Origin: Sphingopyxis sp. DBS4
Lineage (GTDB): Bacteria; Pseudomonadota; Alphaproteobacteria; Sphingomonadales; Sphingomonadaceae
DNA: 64,000 bases
Assembly: GCF_024628865.1 (NCBI RefSeq)
Contig: NZ_CP102384.1
Coordinates: forward strand, 2,987,001-3,051,000
Reading direction: 5' to 3'
A program made the translations under genes and the position numbers. Positions within the stretch are counted from its first letter, which is position 1, and the number at the start of each line of letters is the position of its first letter. Under the pieces are notes generated by a model. That model worked only from the letters and a program-made list of their open reading frames with translations. It made no database searches and was not told the DNA's origin. Below, in pieces: positions 43,151-53,062 of this stretch.

Positions 43151-43180
43151 CGTCATTGCGAGCGAAGCGAAGCAATGACG
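43151..43180. repeat. Short family A palindromic repeat
   Basis: CGTCATTGCGAGCGAAGCGA directly followed by AGCAATGACG: the arms of family A with the centre deleted. It may be a deletion derivative of the longer copies nearby. Confidence 0.8.
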
Positions 43181-43271
43181 AACTTGGTACAAAGTCGTTC
43201 GCCCCCTCCCCGTCTCCCGCCCGTCGAAGCGTGCATTGCCAAGGGCGAGGCGCATCCCTAGGTTTGCGGGC

Positions 43272-45251
43272 ATGACCGACACCACCGCCACGCCTCCCAC
43301 CGATCCCGCCGGCCCCTGGGCCATCCCCGTCCGCCGGCCGCTGCCCGGCGACGACAAGCCCGGCGGGAGTACGAGCTTTCCACGCAAGGTCTGGCACCTG
43401 CTCGTGGCGATCAAGGACGGGCTGGCGCTCGTCTTCCTGCTGCTGTTCTTCGTCGCGCTCTTCGCGCTGCTCGCGGGACGCCCCAATGCGTCGCTGCCGG
43501 TCAGCAAGGGCGCGCTCGTCGTCGATTTCGACGGCGTCGTCACCGAACAGCCTTCGGATGTCGATCCGCTCGCGGCGCTGTCGGGCGGCGCGCAGCTCAA
43601 GGAATTGCGCACCCGCGACATCGTCCACGCGCTCGAAACCGCGGCCACCGACAAGCGCGTCACGTCGGTCGTGCTCGACCTAGACCGCTTCCTCGGCGGC
43701 GGCCAGGTGTCGCTTGCCGAGATCGGCACGGCGGTCGACAAGGTGCGCGCGGCGAAGAAGCCGGTGCTCGCCTTCGCCACCGCTTATACCACCGACAGCT
43801 ATCAGGTCGCGGCCCATGCGAGCGAAATCTGGTCGGATGCGATCGGCGGCGTGGCGATCGCCGGACCGGGCGGATCGCGCCTTTATTACAAGGGGTTGAT
43901 GGACAAGCTCGGCATCACCGCGCACATCTATCGCGTCGGCACCTTCAAGAGCGCGGTCGAACCCTATCTGCGCAGCGACCAGTCGCCCGAGGCGAAGGAG
44001 GCCGACCGCGCCTATGCCGGCGTCCTGTGGGAAAACTGGCTGACCGACGTCAGGAAAGCGCGGCCGAAGGCCAGGATCGACGCCTTCATCGCCGACACCG
44101 CGGGCGCGGTGAAGGCGGCGGGCAACGACCTGTCGAAAGCGGGGGTCGAGGCCGGGCTGATCGACAAGGTCGGCAGCCGCATGGCATTCAGCGAGCGCGT
44201 CGCCGAGATCAGCGGCGTCTATGACGACAGCCGCCCGTGGGAATATAACGCGATCCCGCTCGAAAACTGGGTCGCGGCCAATCCGCCCGAAGAGAAAGGC
44301 GCGGCGATCGCCGTCGTCCCCGTCGTCGGCGAGATCGTCGATGGCGAAACGGGCGGCGGCTCGGCCGGCGGCGACACGATCGCCGAGCATATTCTCGACG
44401 CCGTCGCCGACAGCGGCACCAAGGCGATCGTGCTGCGCGTCGATTCGCCCGGCGGGTCGGTGCTCGCATCGGAACAGATCCGCCAGGCGCTGCTCCAGGC
44501 CAAGGCGAAGAAGCTGCCGGTCATCGTCTCGATGGCGAATGTCGCGGCATCGGGCGGCTATTGGGTGTCGACCCCCGCCGACCGCATCTTCGCCGAGCCC
44601 GACACGATCACCGGCTCGATCGGCGTCTTCGGCATCATCCCGAGCTTCGATCAGGCGCTCGCGAAGATCGGGGTCAATGCCGATGGCATCGCGACGACGC
44701 CACTGTCGGGCCAGCCCGACGTGTTCGGCGGCGTGAACGACGAGTTCAACGCGCTCGCGCAGGCAAGCGTCGAGGATATCTACGCGCGCTTCACCGGCCT
44801 CGTCGCCAAGAGCCGCAAGCAGCCGATCGAGAAGATCCGGGAGATCGCCGAAGGCCGCGTCTGGGCCGGCGGCACCGCGCGCCAGATCGGTCTTGTTGAC
44901 CAGTTCGGCGGCCTCCCCGACGCGCTCGCCGCGGCGGCGAAGATGGCGAAGATCGACGGCGCCTATCATGCCAAATATTATGAGGAAGAGCCGAGCGAAT
45001 TTTCCAAGATGCTCGCCAGCCTGACCGGTGCCGAGCAGGATCAGCAGGCGATGGCGCCCCGCGGCTGGTTCGGCATCGCGGCGATGAACCGCCAGCTCAC
45101 CGAGCGGCGGCTGGCGCAGGATTTGACCATGCTCACCCGGTCGGGGTCGGTGCAGGCAAGCTGCCTCGACTGCCGCGCCTTCCTGCCCGCGGTGCCGCGC
45201 GCGCCGGAGGCGAAAGGGTGGCTGGGGGCGCTGGCGCTGCTATTGAAGTAG
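43272..45251 (+). CDS. sppA: Signal peptide peptidase SppA (67K type)
   Basis: 659 aa from the ATG at 43272 (MTDTTATPPTDPAGPWAIPV). One N-terminal membrane helix (GLALVFLLLFFVALFALLAG) precedes two tandem S49 domains. The general-base lysine is seen in YRVGTFKSAVEPYLRSD in the first, and the catalytic serine in MANVAASGGYW in the second, with VLRVDSPGGSVLASEQI before it. It degrades cleaved signal peptides in the membrane. The downstream palindrome may terminate it. Confidence 0.95.
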   Translation: MTDTTATPPTDPAGPWAIPVRRPLPGDDKPGGSTSFPRKVWHLLVAIKDGLALVFLLLFFVALFALLAGRPNASLPVSKGALVVDFDGVVTEQPSDVDPLAALSGGAQLKELRTRDIVHALETAATDKRVTSVVLDLDRFLGGGQVSLAEIGTAVDKVRAAKKPVLAFATAYTTDSYQVAAHASEIWSDAIGGVAIAGPGGSRLYYKGLMDKLGITAHIYRVGTFKSAVEPYLRSDQSPEAKEADRAYAGVLWENWLTDVRKARPKARIDAFIADTAGAVKAAGNDLSKAGVEAGLIDKVGSRMAFSERVAEISGVYDDSRPWEYNAIPLENWVAANPPEEKGAAIAVVPVVGEIVDGETGGGSAGGDTIAEHILDAVADSGTKAIVLRVDSPGGSVLASEQIRQALLQAKAKKLPVIVSMANVAASGGYWVSTPADRIFAEPDTITGSIGVFGIIPSFDQALAKIGVNADGIATTPLSGQPDVFGGVNDEFNALAQASVEDIYARFTGLVAKSRKQPIEKIREIAEGRVWAGGTARQIGLVDQFGGLPDALAAAAKMAKIDGAYHAKYYEEEPSEFSKMLASLTGAEQDQQAMAPRGWFGIAAMNRQLTERRLAQDLTMLTRSGSVQASCLDCRAFLPAVPRAPEAKGWLGALALLLK

Positions 45252-45254
45252 TCT

Positions 45255-45373
45255 CTCCCCTCCCGCAGGCGGGAGGGTTTGGGGGTGGGCAGCGACGTTG
45301 CAATGACCCACCCCGCTGCGACTAGCGAGCAAGCTCGCAAGTCTCGCTGCCCCTCCCGCTTCCGGGAGGGGAG
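45255..45373. repeat. Palindromic intergenic repeat, family C
   Basis: CTCCCCTCCCGCAGGCGGGA at one end is mirrored by TCCCGCTTCCGGGAGGGGAG at the other, with inner complementary GGGGTGGG/CCCACCCC and further arms about CGAGCTTGCTCG-like sequence. It lies between two convergent genes and probably acts as a two-way terminator. Confidence 0.85.
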
Positions 45374-45376
45374 GAA

Positions 45377-46279
45377 TTAAGCCGCGACCGCCACGCCCCG
45401 CGCATGCTCCGCAATCGCCCCCGTCAGCGTATCGACGAGCGCGAGCGGCAGGTCGTGCCCCATGCCGGGGATCGTCAGCAACCGCGCACCCGCGATATGC
45501 GCGGCGGTGTCGCGCCCGCCCTCGATCGGCACGAGCGGATCGGCCTCGCCGTGAATCACCAGCGTCGGCGCTGTAACGGCCTTCAGCATCGCACGGCGGT
45601 CGCCGTCGGCGACGATCGCCGCCATCTGGCGCGCGACGCCCTGCGGATACCAGCCGCGCTCGTAATCGCCGCGGACGCGGCGCTGGAGCCGGGCCTCCTC
45701 GGCAGGATAGCCGGGGCTGCCGATCACCCGCGCGGCATTCACCGAATAGGCGATCATCGCTTCGGCATCGCCGCTCATCGGCCGGCCCGCAAGAACGCGC
45801 ATCGCCTCCTTCTGCGCGCGCGGCAGGCGCGGATTGCCCGTGGTCGACATAATCGAGGTCAGCGACAGCACCCGCTCGGGATAGCGCGCCGCCATATGCT
45901 GGACGATCATCCCGCCCATCGACGCACCGACGATATGCGCGCGCGCAATGCCGAGATGGTCGAGCAGCGCCATGCCGTCAGCCGCCATGTCGGCGAGCGT
46001 ATAGGCGCTGCGCACCGGCAGCCGCAGCGCCGCCTTGACGAACATCCATTTGAGGTTGGGAACGCCCGCGGCGTCAAAGCGCGTCGACAGGCCGACGTCG
46101 CGATTGTCGTAGCGGATGACGCGAAAGCCGTGCGCGACGAGCGCGTCGACGAACTCGTCGGGCCAGAGGGTGAGTTGTCCCCCCAGCCCCATCACCAGCA
46201 GGATCGGCGGCGCATCCTTCGGCCCCTTGTCCTCATAGGTGATGTCGATGCCGTTCGCCGTCGCTTGTGCCGTGGTCAT
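45377..46279 (-). CDS. Alpha/beta-fold hydrolase
   Basis: 300 aa from the ATG at 46279 (MTTAQATANGIDITYEDKGP). Catalytic residues are visible: the nucleophile serine in GASMGGMIVQHMAARYPERV, the aspartate in GEADPLVPIEGG and the histidine in GMGHDLPLAL. The oxyanion motif is LLVMGLGGQLTLWPDEF. Substrate is unknown; similar proteins are esterases or hydrolases of small esters. It is the last minus-strand gene before the family C repeat. Confidence 0.9.
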   Translation of the reverse strand: MTTAQATANGIDITYEDKGPKDAPPILLVMGLGGQLTLWPDEFVDALVAHGFRVIRYDNRDVGLSTRFDAAGVPNLKWMFVKAALRLPVRSAYTLADMAADGMALLDHLGIARAHIVGASMGGMIVQHMAARYPERVLSLTSIMSTTGNPRLPRAQKEAMRVLAGRPMSGDAEAMIAYSVNAARVIGSPGYPAEEARLQRRVRGDYERGWYPQGVARQMAAIVADGDRRAMLKAVTAPTLVIHGEADPLVPIEGGRDTAAHIAGARLLTIPGMGHDLPLALVDTLTGAIAEHARGVAVAA

Positions 46280-46345
46280 GCCGTCTCCCATTCCTTTCCC
46301 TCCACCATGCCGCGAAGCGCGGTGGGGTCAAGCCGGGACGGAAAG

Positions 46346-46573
46346 TCAGGCGAGACGGCGGAGCAAGCGGCGCGCGCGCCCGACGCTATGGCGGCGCCTC
46401 AAAAGGCGCGCCACGGTCCATGCGATCAGCGGCAACAGGACGATGATCAGCGACAGCCCGACGATCCAGCGGCCAGTCGCCGCCGGATCGCCGCACGCAC
46501 TCGCGCAATCGGGCGCCTCGACCCCGGCGCCGAACGAGATCAGCAATGTCATCAAGATGGAAATGGTCCCCAC
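46346..46573 (-). CDS. Small membrane protein
   Basis: 75 aa. Two hydrophobic stretches (MGTISILMTLLISFGAGVEA, possibly a signal, and IVGLSLIIVLLPLIAWTVAR) flank a loop with two cysteines (PDCASACGDPAATG); the C-terminus is strongly basic (RRRHSVGRARRLLRRLA). This is the expected topology for a single-pass protein with a positive cytosolic tail. No family was recognised. It is supported mainly by composition and by filling an otherwise empty interval. Confidence 0.55.
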   Translation of the reverse strand: MGTISILMTLLISFGAGVEAPDCASACGDPAATGRWIVGLSLIIVLLPLIAWTVARLLRRRHSVGRARRLLRRLA

Positions 46574-46648
46574 GGCGCGCCTCTCCGCGCGCCCGCATCC
46601 TTAGCGGATCGATGTTAAGTCGGCGTTGCGCCTCGATTAGGCCGCTGT

Positions 46649-47272
46649 TTACCGCGATTCGCGGGGCCCCTTATAGGCCGGAAGCGCCAATGACCAGCGA
46701 ATTGCCGCGCCGCGCAGCATGAATCCGGCGCCGGCGCCCGCGATCGCCGCCACCGCCGTCCCGAGGCCAAGCCACAGCAGGACGAGATAGAGCCCCGACG
46801 CGAGCGCCGCCGCGGTGACGTAGATTTCGGGCCGCATGATGATCGACGGCACCCCCGCCAATATGTCGCGGATCGTGCCGCCGACGCAGCCGGTGATCAC
46901 CCCCATCATCAGCGCCGGCACCGGCGGCACGCCCCAGGCAAGCGCTTTCGCGGTGCCGAACACCGCATAGGCGGCGAGCCCCACCGCATCGGCCCATTCG
47001 AGCAGATGCCCCTGCCACCAGCGTTCGGGCGTCGCCCAGACGGTGAGCGCGATCGCGATGCACACCGCAGCGATCGCGCCGTCCTGCACCCAGAAGACCG
47101 GCGCACCGATCAGCAGGTCGCGCACGCTGCCGCCACCAACGCCCGTCACCAGCGCGAAAAAGCAGGCGGTGACCAAGGTCTGACGCAGCCGCACCGCCAT
47201 CAGCGCGCCCGACAGCGCGAAGACGCCGATGCCCGCGAGGTCGAGCAGGCGGATGAGGGTTTGGGTGTCCAT
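46649..47272 (-). CDS. TRIC-family cation channel / UPF0126 membrane protein
   Basis: 207 aa, seven-helix design with an internal duplication: LIRLLDLAGIGVFALSGALM and the paralogous ADAVGLAAYAVFGTAKALAW, each followed by a glycine-rich GVGGGSVRDLL and GCVGGTIRDIL loop. These two loops are the hallmark of the YicG/TRIC fold. Bacterial TRIC proteins form trimeric potassium-selective channels. It is transcribed alone. Confidence 0.92.
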   Translation of the reverse strand: MDTQTLIRLLDLAGIGVFALSGALMAVRLRQTLVTACFFALVTGVGGGSVRDLLIGAPVFWVQDGAIAAVCIAIALTVWATPERWWQGHLLEWADAVGLAAYAVFGTAKALAWGVPPVPALMMGVITGCVGGTIRDILAGVPSIIMRPEIYVTAAALASGLYLVLLWLGLGTAVAAIAGAGAGFMLRGAAIRWSLALPAYKGPRESR

Positions 47273-47305
47273 GCGTTCCTATACCATCCTCGCCGCCACG
47301 AGCCA

Positions 47306-47381
47306 CGTCATTGCGAGCGCAGCGAAGCAATCCAGAGAGGCTTACGCTACCCTGGATTGCTTCGCTGCGCTCGCAATGACG
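47306..47381. repeat. Palindromic intergenic repeat, family A
   Basis: CGTCATTGCGAGCGCAGCGA ... mirrored by GCGCTCGCAATGACG, with the same asymmetric centre type (GAGGCTTACGCTACC) as the copy at 39702. It lies directly after the lpd stop and may act as its terminator. Confidence 0.92.
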
Positions 47382-47388
47382 ACGAGGA

Positions 47389-48786
47389 TCAGATGTGGAT
47401 CGGTTTGCCCGTCACCGCCATCGCCGCTTCCTTGATCGCTTCGCTATGCGTCGGGTGGGCGTGGCAGGTGTAGGCGATGTCTTCGGACGTCGCGCCGAAT
47501 TCCATCGCCTGCGCCGCCTGCGCGATCATCGTGCCCGCGACGCTGGCGATGATCCAGACGCCGAGCACGCGGTCGGTCTTGGCATCGGCGATCACCTTCA
47601 CGAAGCCGTCGGGCTCGTGGTTGGTCTTGGCGCGGCTGTTCGCGAGCATCGGGAATTTGCCGACCTTGACCTCACCGCGCTCCTTCGCGGCTTCCTCGGT
47701 CAGGCCGACGCCGGCGATCTCGGGCCAGGTGTAGACGACCGACGGAATGACATCGTGGTTCACGATGCCGGTCTGACCCGCAATATTCTCGGCGCAGGCG
47801 ATGCCTTCGTCCTCGGCCTTGTGCGCGAGCATCGGGCCGGGGATGACGTCGCCGATCGCCCAGATGCCGGGAACGCTGGTGCGGAAATCATGGTCGGTCT
47901 CGATCTGACCGCGCTTGTTGACCGCAAGCCCCGCTTTGTCGAGCGCGAGCCCGTCGGTGTTCGGACGCCGCCCGATCGACACCAGCACGACGTCGGCCTC
48001 CAGCGTCTCGGCCTCGCCGCCCGCCGCGGGTTCGAGCGTCAGCACCGCCTTCTTGCCTTTCACTTCGGCCCCCGTGACCTTGGTCTTGAGCTTGAACTCG
48101 ATACCCTGCTTCTTGAAGATCTTGTTCGCTTCCTTGCGGACGTCGCCATCCATGCCAGGGAGGATCTGGTCAAGAAACTCGACGCAGGTGACCTTGGCGC
48201 CGAGGCGGCGCCACACGCTGCCGAGTTCGAGCCCGATCACGCCGCCGCCGATCACGACCATATGGCCGGGCACCTTGGCAAGTTCGAGCGCGCCGGTCGA
48301 ATCGACGATCACGCCCTTGGCGTTATCGACCTCGACACCCGGAAGCGGCGTCACCGACGATCCGGTGGCGATGATGATGTTCTTCGCGCGCACGCTCTTG
48401 CCCGCCACGTCAACGGTGTCGCTGGACGTGAACTGGGCATAGCCCTTCAACCAGTCGATCTTGTTCTTCTTGAACAGGAATTCGATGCCGCCGGTCAGGC
48501 CCTTGACCGCGTCCTTGCGCTGGCCGTGCATGGCGCCGAGGTCGAGTTCGGGCTTCACCTTGATGCCCATCGCCGCCATCGCGCCGCCGGCCGCGGCCTC
48601 ATAATATTCGGACGCATGGAGCATCGCCTTCGACGGGATGCAGCCGACGTTGAGGCAGGTGCCGCCCAGCGTCTCGCGCCCCTCGGCGCACGCGGTCTTC
48701 AGGCCCAACTGCGCCGCGCGGATCGCCGCGACATAACCGCCGGGGCCGGCACCGATGACAAGGACGTCGTAGTCGTAATCAGCCAT
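47389..48786 (-). CDS. lpd: Dihydrolipoyl dehydrogenase (E3)
   Basis: 465 aa flavoprotein. FAD-binding GAGPGGYVAAIRAAQLG, the redox disulfide GGTCLNVGCIPSKA, the NAD site VVIGGGVIGLELGSVWRRLG and the C-terminal dimer/active histidine motif CHAHPTHSEAIKEA are all present. It re-oxidises the dihydrolipoyl arm of the 2-oxoglutarate dehydrogenase complex. It is the last gene of the sucA-sucB-lpd group, 39 bp after sucB. Confidence 0.97.
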   Translation of the reverse strand: MADYDYDVLVIGAGPGGYVAAIRAAQLGLKTACAEGRETLGGTCLNVGCIPSKAMLHASEYYEAAAGGAMAAMGIKVKPELDLGAMHGQRKDAVKGLTGGIEFLFKKNKIDWLKGYAQFTSSDTVDVAGKSVRAKNIIIATGSSVTPLPGVEVDNAKGVIVDSTGALELAKVPGHMVVIGGGVIGLELGSVWRRLGAKVTCVEFLDQILPGMDGDVRKEANKIFKKQGIEFKLKTKVTGAEVKGKKAVLTLEPAAGGEAETLEADVVLVSIGRRPNTDGLALDKAGLAVNKRGQIETDHDFRTSVPGIWAIGDVIPGPMLAHKAEDEGIACAENIAGQTGIVNHDVIPSVVYTWPEIAGVGLTEEAAKERGEVKVGKFPMLANSRAKTNHEPDGFVKVIADAKTDRVLGVWIIASVAGTMIAQAAQAMEFGATSEDIAYTCHAHPTHSEAIKEAAMAVTGKPIHI

Positions 48787-48825
48787 TTTTCAGTCCTTTC
48801 GCCCCTCACGGGGTCGGGGAGAATC

Positions 48826-50058
48826 TCACAGATCGATCAGCAGCCGCGCCGGATCCTCGATCGCTTCCTTGATCGTCTTGAGGAAGGTCACCGCCTCCCG
48901 GCCGTCGACCAGCCGGTGATCGTAGCTGAGCGCAAGATACATCATCGGACGGATGACGATCTCGCCGTTCCGCACGACCGGGCGGTCCTCAATGCGGTGG
49001 AGGCCGAGCACCGCCGACTGCGGCGGGTTGATGATCGGGGTCGACATCAGGCCGCCGAACACGCCGCCGTTCGAGATGGTGAAGGTGCCGCCGGTCATGT
49101 CGTCCATCGTCAGCGTGCCGTCCTTGGCGCGCTTGCCGAGGTCCGCGATCGCTTTCTCGATGTCGGCGAAGGACAGGCTGTCGGCGTTGCGGACGATCGG
49201 CACGACGAGCCCGTTGGGCGCGCTGACCGCGACCGAGACGTCGAGATAGTCGTGATAGACAATCTCGTCGCCGTCGATCCGCGCGTTGACCGCCGGAATG
49301 TCGTGCGCAGCGAGCGCGACCGCCTTGGTGAAGAAGCTCATGAAGCCGAGGCGGACGCCATGCTTCTTCTCGAAGCTCTCGCGATATTTGTCGCGCGTCG
49401 CGATCACCGCCGACATGTCGCAGTCGTTGAAGGTGGTGAGCATCGCCGCGGTGTCCTGCGCCGACTTCAGCCGCTTGGCGATCGTCTGGCGCATCCGCGT
49501 CATCTTGACGCGTTCTTCGCGGCGGCCCGGCGTTCCGCTCGCGGCGGGGGCTGGAGTGGGCGCCGCCGCGGGTGCCGGCGCGACTTCGGGCGCGGCATTG
49601 GCGGCGGCGAGCACATCTTCCTTGGTCAGGCGGCCGTCCTTGCCGCTGCCCTTGATCTTGGTCGGATCGACGCCATGCTCGAGCACGAGGCGGCGCACCG
49701 CAGGCGACAGCGTCGGGACGCCGTCGCCGCTCTCCTCGGCCGGCGCCGGAGCGGTCGCGGCGGCGGGGGCCGGAGCGGCGGCTTCCTTGGCGGCGGGCGC
49801 GGGCGCCGCGCTTTTTCCGTCACCCGCTTCGATCGTCGCGATCACCGCGCCGACATTGACCGTTTCGCCGACCGCGACGACCTGCTGGCCCATCACTCCG
49901 GCAACCGGCGACGGCACTTCGACCGCGACCTTGTCAGTTTCGAGGCTGGCGATCGGCTCGTCGACCGCGACGGGGTCGCCCGGCTGTTTCAGCCATTCGC
50001 CGATCGTCGCTTCGGTGACGCTTTCGCCCAGCGTGGGGACTTTGACTTCGGTGCTCAT
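48826..50058 (-). CDS. sucB: 2-oxoglutarate dehydrogenase E2, dihydrolipoamide succinyltransferase
   Basis: 410 aa from the ATG at 50058 ([20 protein letters not shown]). The lipoyl domain has the target lysine in [17 protein letters not shown]. An Ala/Pro-rich linker leads to the E3-binding domain ([20 protein letters not shown]) and the catalytic domain with [20 protein letters not shown]. It transfers succinyl groups to CoA. The upstream in-frame extension to 50142 is repeat sequence and was excluded. It lies 96 bp after sucA, with a palindromic repeat between. Confidence 0.97.
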   Translation of the reverse strand: MSTEVKVPTLGESVTEATIGEWLKQPGDPVAVDEPIASLETDKVAVEVPSPVAGVMGQQVVAVGETVNVGAVIATIEAGDGKSAAPAPAAKEAAAPAPAAATAPAPAEESGDGVPTLSPAVRRLVLEHGVDPTKIKGSGKDGRLTKEDVLAAANAAPEVAPAPAAAPTPAPAASGTPGRREERVKMTRMRQTIAKRLKSAQDTAAMLTTFNDCDMSAVIATRDKYRESFEKKHGVRLGFMSFFTKAVALAAHDIPAVNARIDGDEIVYHDYLDVSVAVSAPNGLVVPIVRNADSLSFADIEKAIADLGKRAKDGTLTMDDMTGGTFTISNGGVFGGLMSTPIINPPQSAVLGLHRIEDRPVVRNGEIVIRPMMYLALSYDHRLVDGREAVTFLKTIKEAIEDPARLLIDL

Positions 50059-50074
50059 CGCTTTTTCTCTTTCC

Positions 50075-50142
50075 GTGCCCCTGCGAAGGCAGGGGCCCAT
50101 CATCAAACGGTGGGAGATGGGCCCCTGCCTTCGCAGGGGCAC
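50075..50142. repeat. Palindromic intergenic repeat, family D
   Basis: GTGCCCCTGCGAAGGCAGGG is mirrored by CCCTGCCTTCGCAGGGGCAC. It lies between sucA and sucB in the middle of an operon, so it may set the relative amounts of the two mRNAs rather than end transcription. A related copy is at 62515-62602. Confidence 0.9.
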
Positions 50143-50154
50143 ACCCTTATAATC

Positions 50155-52977
50155 CTAAGCCTTATTCTTCGTCCGGCGGATTTCGGCGCGGACCGACAGG
50201 CCGAGCGCGTCGGCGACGAGCGCCGCCTGTTCGGTCTGGTGGCGGCTCATCAGGCCGGTCGCGGGCGACGCGGCGGCGGCGCGGCCAGCATAGCGCGCGC
50301 GCATTCCCTTGTGCCCCGCCTCCTTCAGCGACTCCTCGATCAGCGGCTCGACGAAGAACCAGGCGCCGTTGTTGCGCGGTTCCTCCTGCGCCCACACCAC
50401 TTCCTCGAGATTCTTCATCCGCTTCAGGCGGACGGCCAGCGCCTCGCCGGGGAAGGGATAGATCTGCTCGATGCGGACCACGGTCGTGTCGGTCAGTCCC
50501 GCCGCGTCGCGCGCTTCCATCAGATCATAGCCGACCTTGCCCGAACAGAGGACGACGCGCTTGATCTTGGCGTCCTCGGGGGGGGTGCGATCCGACATGA
50601 TACGGCGGAAATGCGCGTCGCCGATGAAGTCCGAGCGCTGCGATACCGCCAGCTTGTGGCGGAGCAGCGACTTGGGCGTCATGATGATCAGCGGCTTGCG
50701 GAACGAACGCAGCATCTGGCGGCGCAGGACGTGGAAATAGTTCGACGGGGTCGAAATATTGCACACCTGGATATTGTCGCCCGCGCAAAGCTGCAGGAAG
50801 CGTTCGAGGCGTGCCGAGCTATGCTCGGGGCCCTGCCCTTCATAGCCGTGCGGGAGGAGCAGCACGAGGCCGTTGGCACGCAGCCACTTCGCCTCGCCCG
50901 CGGCGATGAACTGGTCGATCATGATCTGCGCGCCGTTGGCGAAATCGCCAAACTGCGCTTCCCACAGCACGAGGCTCTTCGGATCGGCCATCGCATAGCC
51001 ATATTCGAAGCCGAGCACGCCATATTCGCTAAGCGGGCTGTCGAGCACCTCGAAACGGCCATGCGGGACGGTCGTCAGCGGCACATATTTATGCTCGTCC
51101 TTCTGGTCGACCCAGACGGCGTGGCGCTGGCTGAACGTACCGCGGCCCGAATCCTGGCCCGACAGGCGCACCTGATAGCCTTCGCTGAGCAAAGTCCCGA
51201 AAGCGAGTTGTTCGGCGGTCGCCCAGTCGAACACTTCGCCATCACTCTTGTCGGCGAACATCGCGGCGCGCGCGTCGATGACGCGGCGCAGCGTCTTGTG
51301 AACCTCCAGGTCGACGGGGATCGTGGTCAGCGTGCGGCCGATCGCGTCGAACAGCTTTTCCGAAACGCCCGTCGCGATGTTGCGGCGTGCGCCTTCGGGA
51401 TCGGTCGGCGCATAAAGGCCCGACCAGCGGCCGGCGAACCAGTCGGCCTTGTTCGGCTTGTAGCTTTTCGCACCCTCGAATTCCTCTTCGAGGTGAGCGA
51501 CGAACTCGGCGCGGTGCTTGTCGGCCCAGCCGGCGTCGATCACGCCCTCACCCTCCAGCTTCGTGGCGCAAAGCTGCGACACCGGCGGATGCTGGCGGAT
51601 GCGCGCGTACATCAGCGGCTGGGTGAACGAGGGCTCGTCGCCTTCGTTGTGGCCGAAGCGGCGATAGCACCACATGTCGATCACGACATCGCGCTTGAAG
51701 CGCTGGCGGAAATCGATCGCCAGCTTGCAGGCAAAGGTCACCGCTTCAGGGTCGTCGCCGTTGACGTGCAGGATCGGCGCCATCACGCCCTTCGCGACGT
51801 CCGACGGATAGGGCGACGAGCGCGCGAATTGCGGGCTGGTCGTAAAGCCGATCTGGTTGTTGACGATGAAATGGATGCAGCCGCCGGTATTGTAGCCGCG
51901 AATCCCCGAGAAGCCGAGACATTCCCAGACGATCCCCTGCCCCGCGAACGCCGCATCGCCGTGGATCAGCACGGGCAGCACCTGCTCATGCTTGCCGAGG
52001 TCGTCGCGCACCACCTGCTGCGCACGCGCCTTGCCGAGCACAACCGGATCGACCGCCTCGAGGTGCGAGGGGTTAGGGACGAGCGACATATGGACCGCGA
52101 TGCCGTCGAACTCGCGGTCGGTCGAGGTGCCGAGGTGATATTTGACGTCGCCCGAGCCGCCGACGTCGTCGGGGTTGGCGCTGCCGCCCGAAAATTCGTG
52201 GAAGATCACCTTGTACGGCTTTGCCATGACGTTCGCGAGCATGTTGAGGCGCCCGCGATGCGCCATGCCGTAGATGATTTCCTTCACGCCATATTGGCCG
52301 CCATATTTGATGATCGATTCCATCGCCGGGATCATCGATTCGCCGCCGTCGAGGCCGAAACGCTTGGTGCCGACATATTTGCGCGCGAGGAATTTCTCCC
52401 ACTCCTCGGCCTCGATCACCTTGTTCAGGATAGCGCGTTTGCCCTCGACCGAAAATTCGATGATCTTGTCGGCGCCTTCCATCCGCTCCTGCAGGAACTG
52501 GCGCTCGACGATGTCGGCGATGTGCATATATTCGAGGCCGACCGCGCCGCAATAATTGGCCTGAAGGATCGCCACGATCTCACGCACCGTCGCCTTTTCG
52601 AGGCCGAGCGTGCCGCCGAGCCAGATCGGCCGGTCGAGCGCCGCGCCGGTGAAGCCGTGATATTCGGGGGTCAGGTCACCGGGAAGTTCGCGCGTGCTGA
52701 GCCCAAGCGGATCGAGCTTGGCGGCGAGGTGGCCGCGGACGCGATAGGTGCGGATCAGCATCATCGCGCGGATCGAATCGTCGGCCGCGCGCTCGACCTC
52801 GGCATTCGACAGCGGCACGCCGGCCTTGGCGGCGGCCGCCTTCACCGCGACCTGCATCTGCTGCGGATCGAGCGCGGCGGTCAGGTCGTCGCTGTCGATC
52901 GGCGGCCAGTTCTTCGGCGCCCAGCTCGGGCCGGCCTGCGGTTCGTCGATGTCGAAGCTTTGTCGTTCGAGGTTCAT
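50155..52977 (-). CDS. sucA: 2-oxoglutarate dehydrogenase E1 component
   Basis: 940 aa from the ATG at 52977 (MNLERQSFDIDEPQAGPSWA), with GGAAAAG upstream; an ATG at 53016 is in frame but has no ribosome site. The thiamine-diphosphate E1 core is seen in YHLGTSTDREFDGIAVHMSL, LIHGDAAFAGQGIVWECLGF and FGHNEGDEPSFTQPLMY, and the C-terminal pyrimidine-site domain in SGQDSGRGTFSQRHAVW. It decarboxylates 2-oxoglutarate and passes the succinyl group to SucB. It heads the sucA-sucB-lpd group after sucD. Confidence 0.97.
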   Translation of the reverse strand: MNLERQSFDIDEPQAGPSWAPKNWPPIDSDDLTAALDPQQMQVAVKAAAAKAGVPLSNAEVERAADDSIRAMMLIRTYRVRGHLAAKLDPLGLSTRELPGDLTPEYHGFTGAALDRPIWLGGTLGLEKATVREIVAILQANYCGAVGLEYMHIADIVERQFLQERMEGADKIIEFSVEGKRAILNKVIEAEEWEKFLARKYVGTKRFGLDGGESMIPAMESIIKYGGQYGVKEIIYGMAHRGRLNMLANVMAKPYKVIFHEFSGGSANPDDVGGSGDVKYHLGTSTDREFDGIAVHMSLVPNPSHLEAVDPVVLGKARAQQVVRDDLGKHEQVLPVLIHGDAAFAGQGIVWECLGFSGIRGYNTGGCIHFIVNNQIGFTTSPQFARSSPYPSDVAKGVMAPILHVNGDDPEAVTFACKLAIDFRQRFKRDVVIDMWCYRRFGHNEGDEPSFTQPLMYARIRQHPPVSQLCATKLEGEGVIDAGWADKHRAEFVAHLEEEFEGAKSYKPNKADWFAGRWSGLYAPTDPEGARRNIATGVSEKLFDAIGRTLTTIPVDLEVHKTLRRVIDARAAMFADKSDGEVFDWATAEQLAFGTLLSEGYQVRLSGQDSGRGTFSQRHAVWVDQKDEHKYVPLTTVPHGRFEVLDSPLSEYGVLGFEYGYAMADPKSLVLWEAQFGDFANGAQIMIDQFIAAGEAKWLRANGLVLLLPHGYEGQGPEHSSARLERFLQLCAGDNIQVCNISTPSNYFHVLRRQMLRSFRKPLIIMTPKSLLRHKLAVSQRSDFIGDAHFRRIMSDRTPPEDAKIKRVVLCSGKVGYDLMEARDAAGLTDTTVVRIEQIYPFPGEALAVRLKRMKNLEEVVWAQEEPRNNGAWFFVEPLIEESLKEAGHKGMRARYAGRAAAASPATGLMSRHQTEQAALVADALGLSVRAEIRRTKNKA

Positions 52978-53028
52978 CTGCTTTTCCACGGGGAGGAAGG
53001 AATGGGTATTCTTCATATAGGAACGAAA

Positions 53029-53055
53029 GCCCGCCGGCGAAGGATGCCGGCGGGC
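53029..53055 (-). terminator. Strong hairpin between sucD and sucA
   Basis: A perfect 10-bp stem GCCCGCCGGC / GCCGGCGGGC with a 7-base loop lies right after the sucD stop. On the minus strand it is followed by TTTCGTTCC, a weak U-tract. It could be an attenuating terminator or an mRNA stabiliser in the middle of the operon. Confidence 0.65.
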
Positions 53056-53062
53056 CGTTCGA

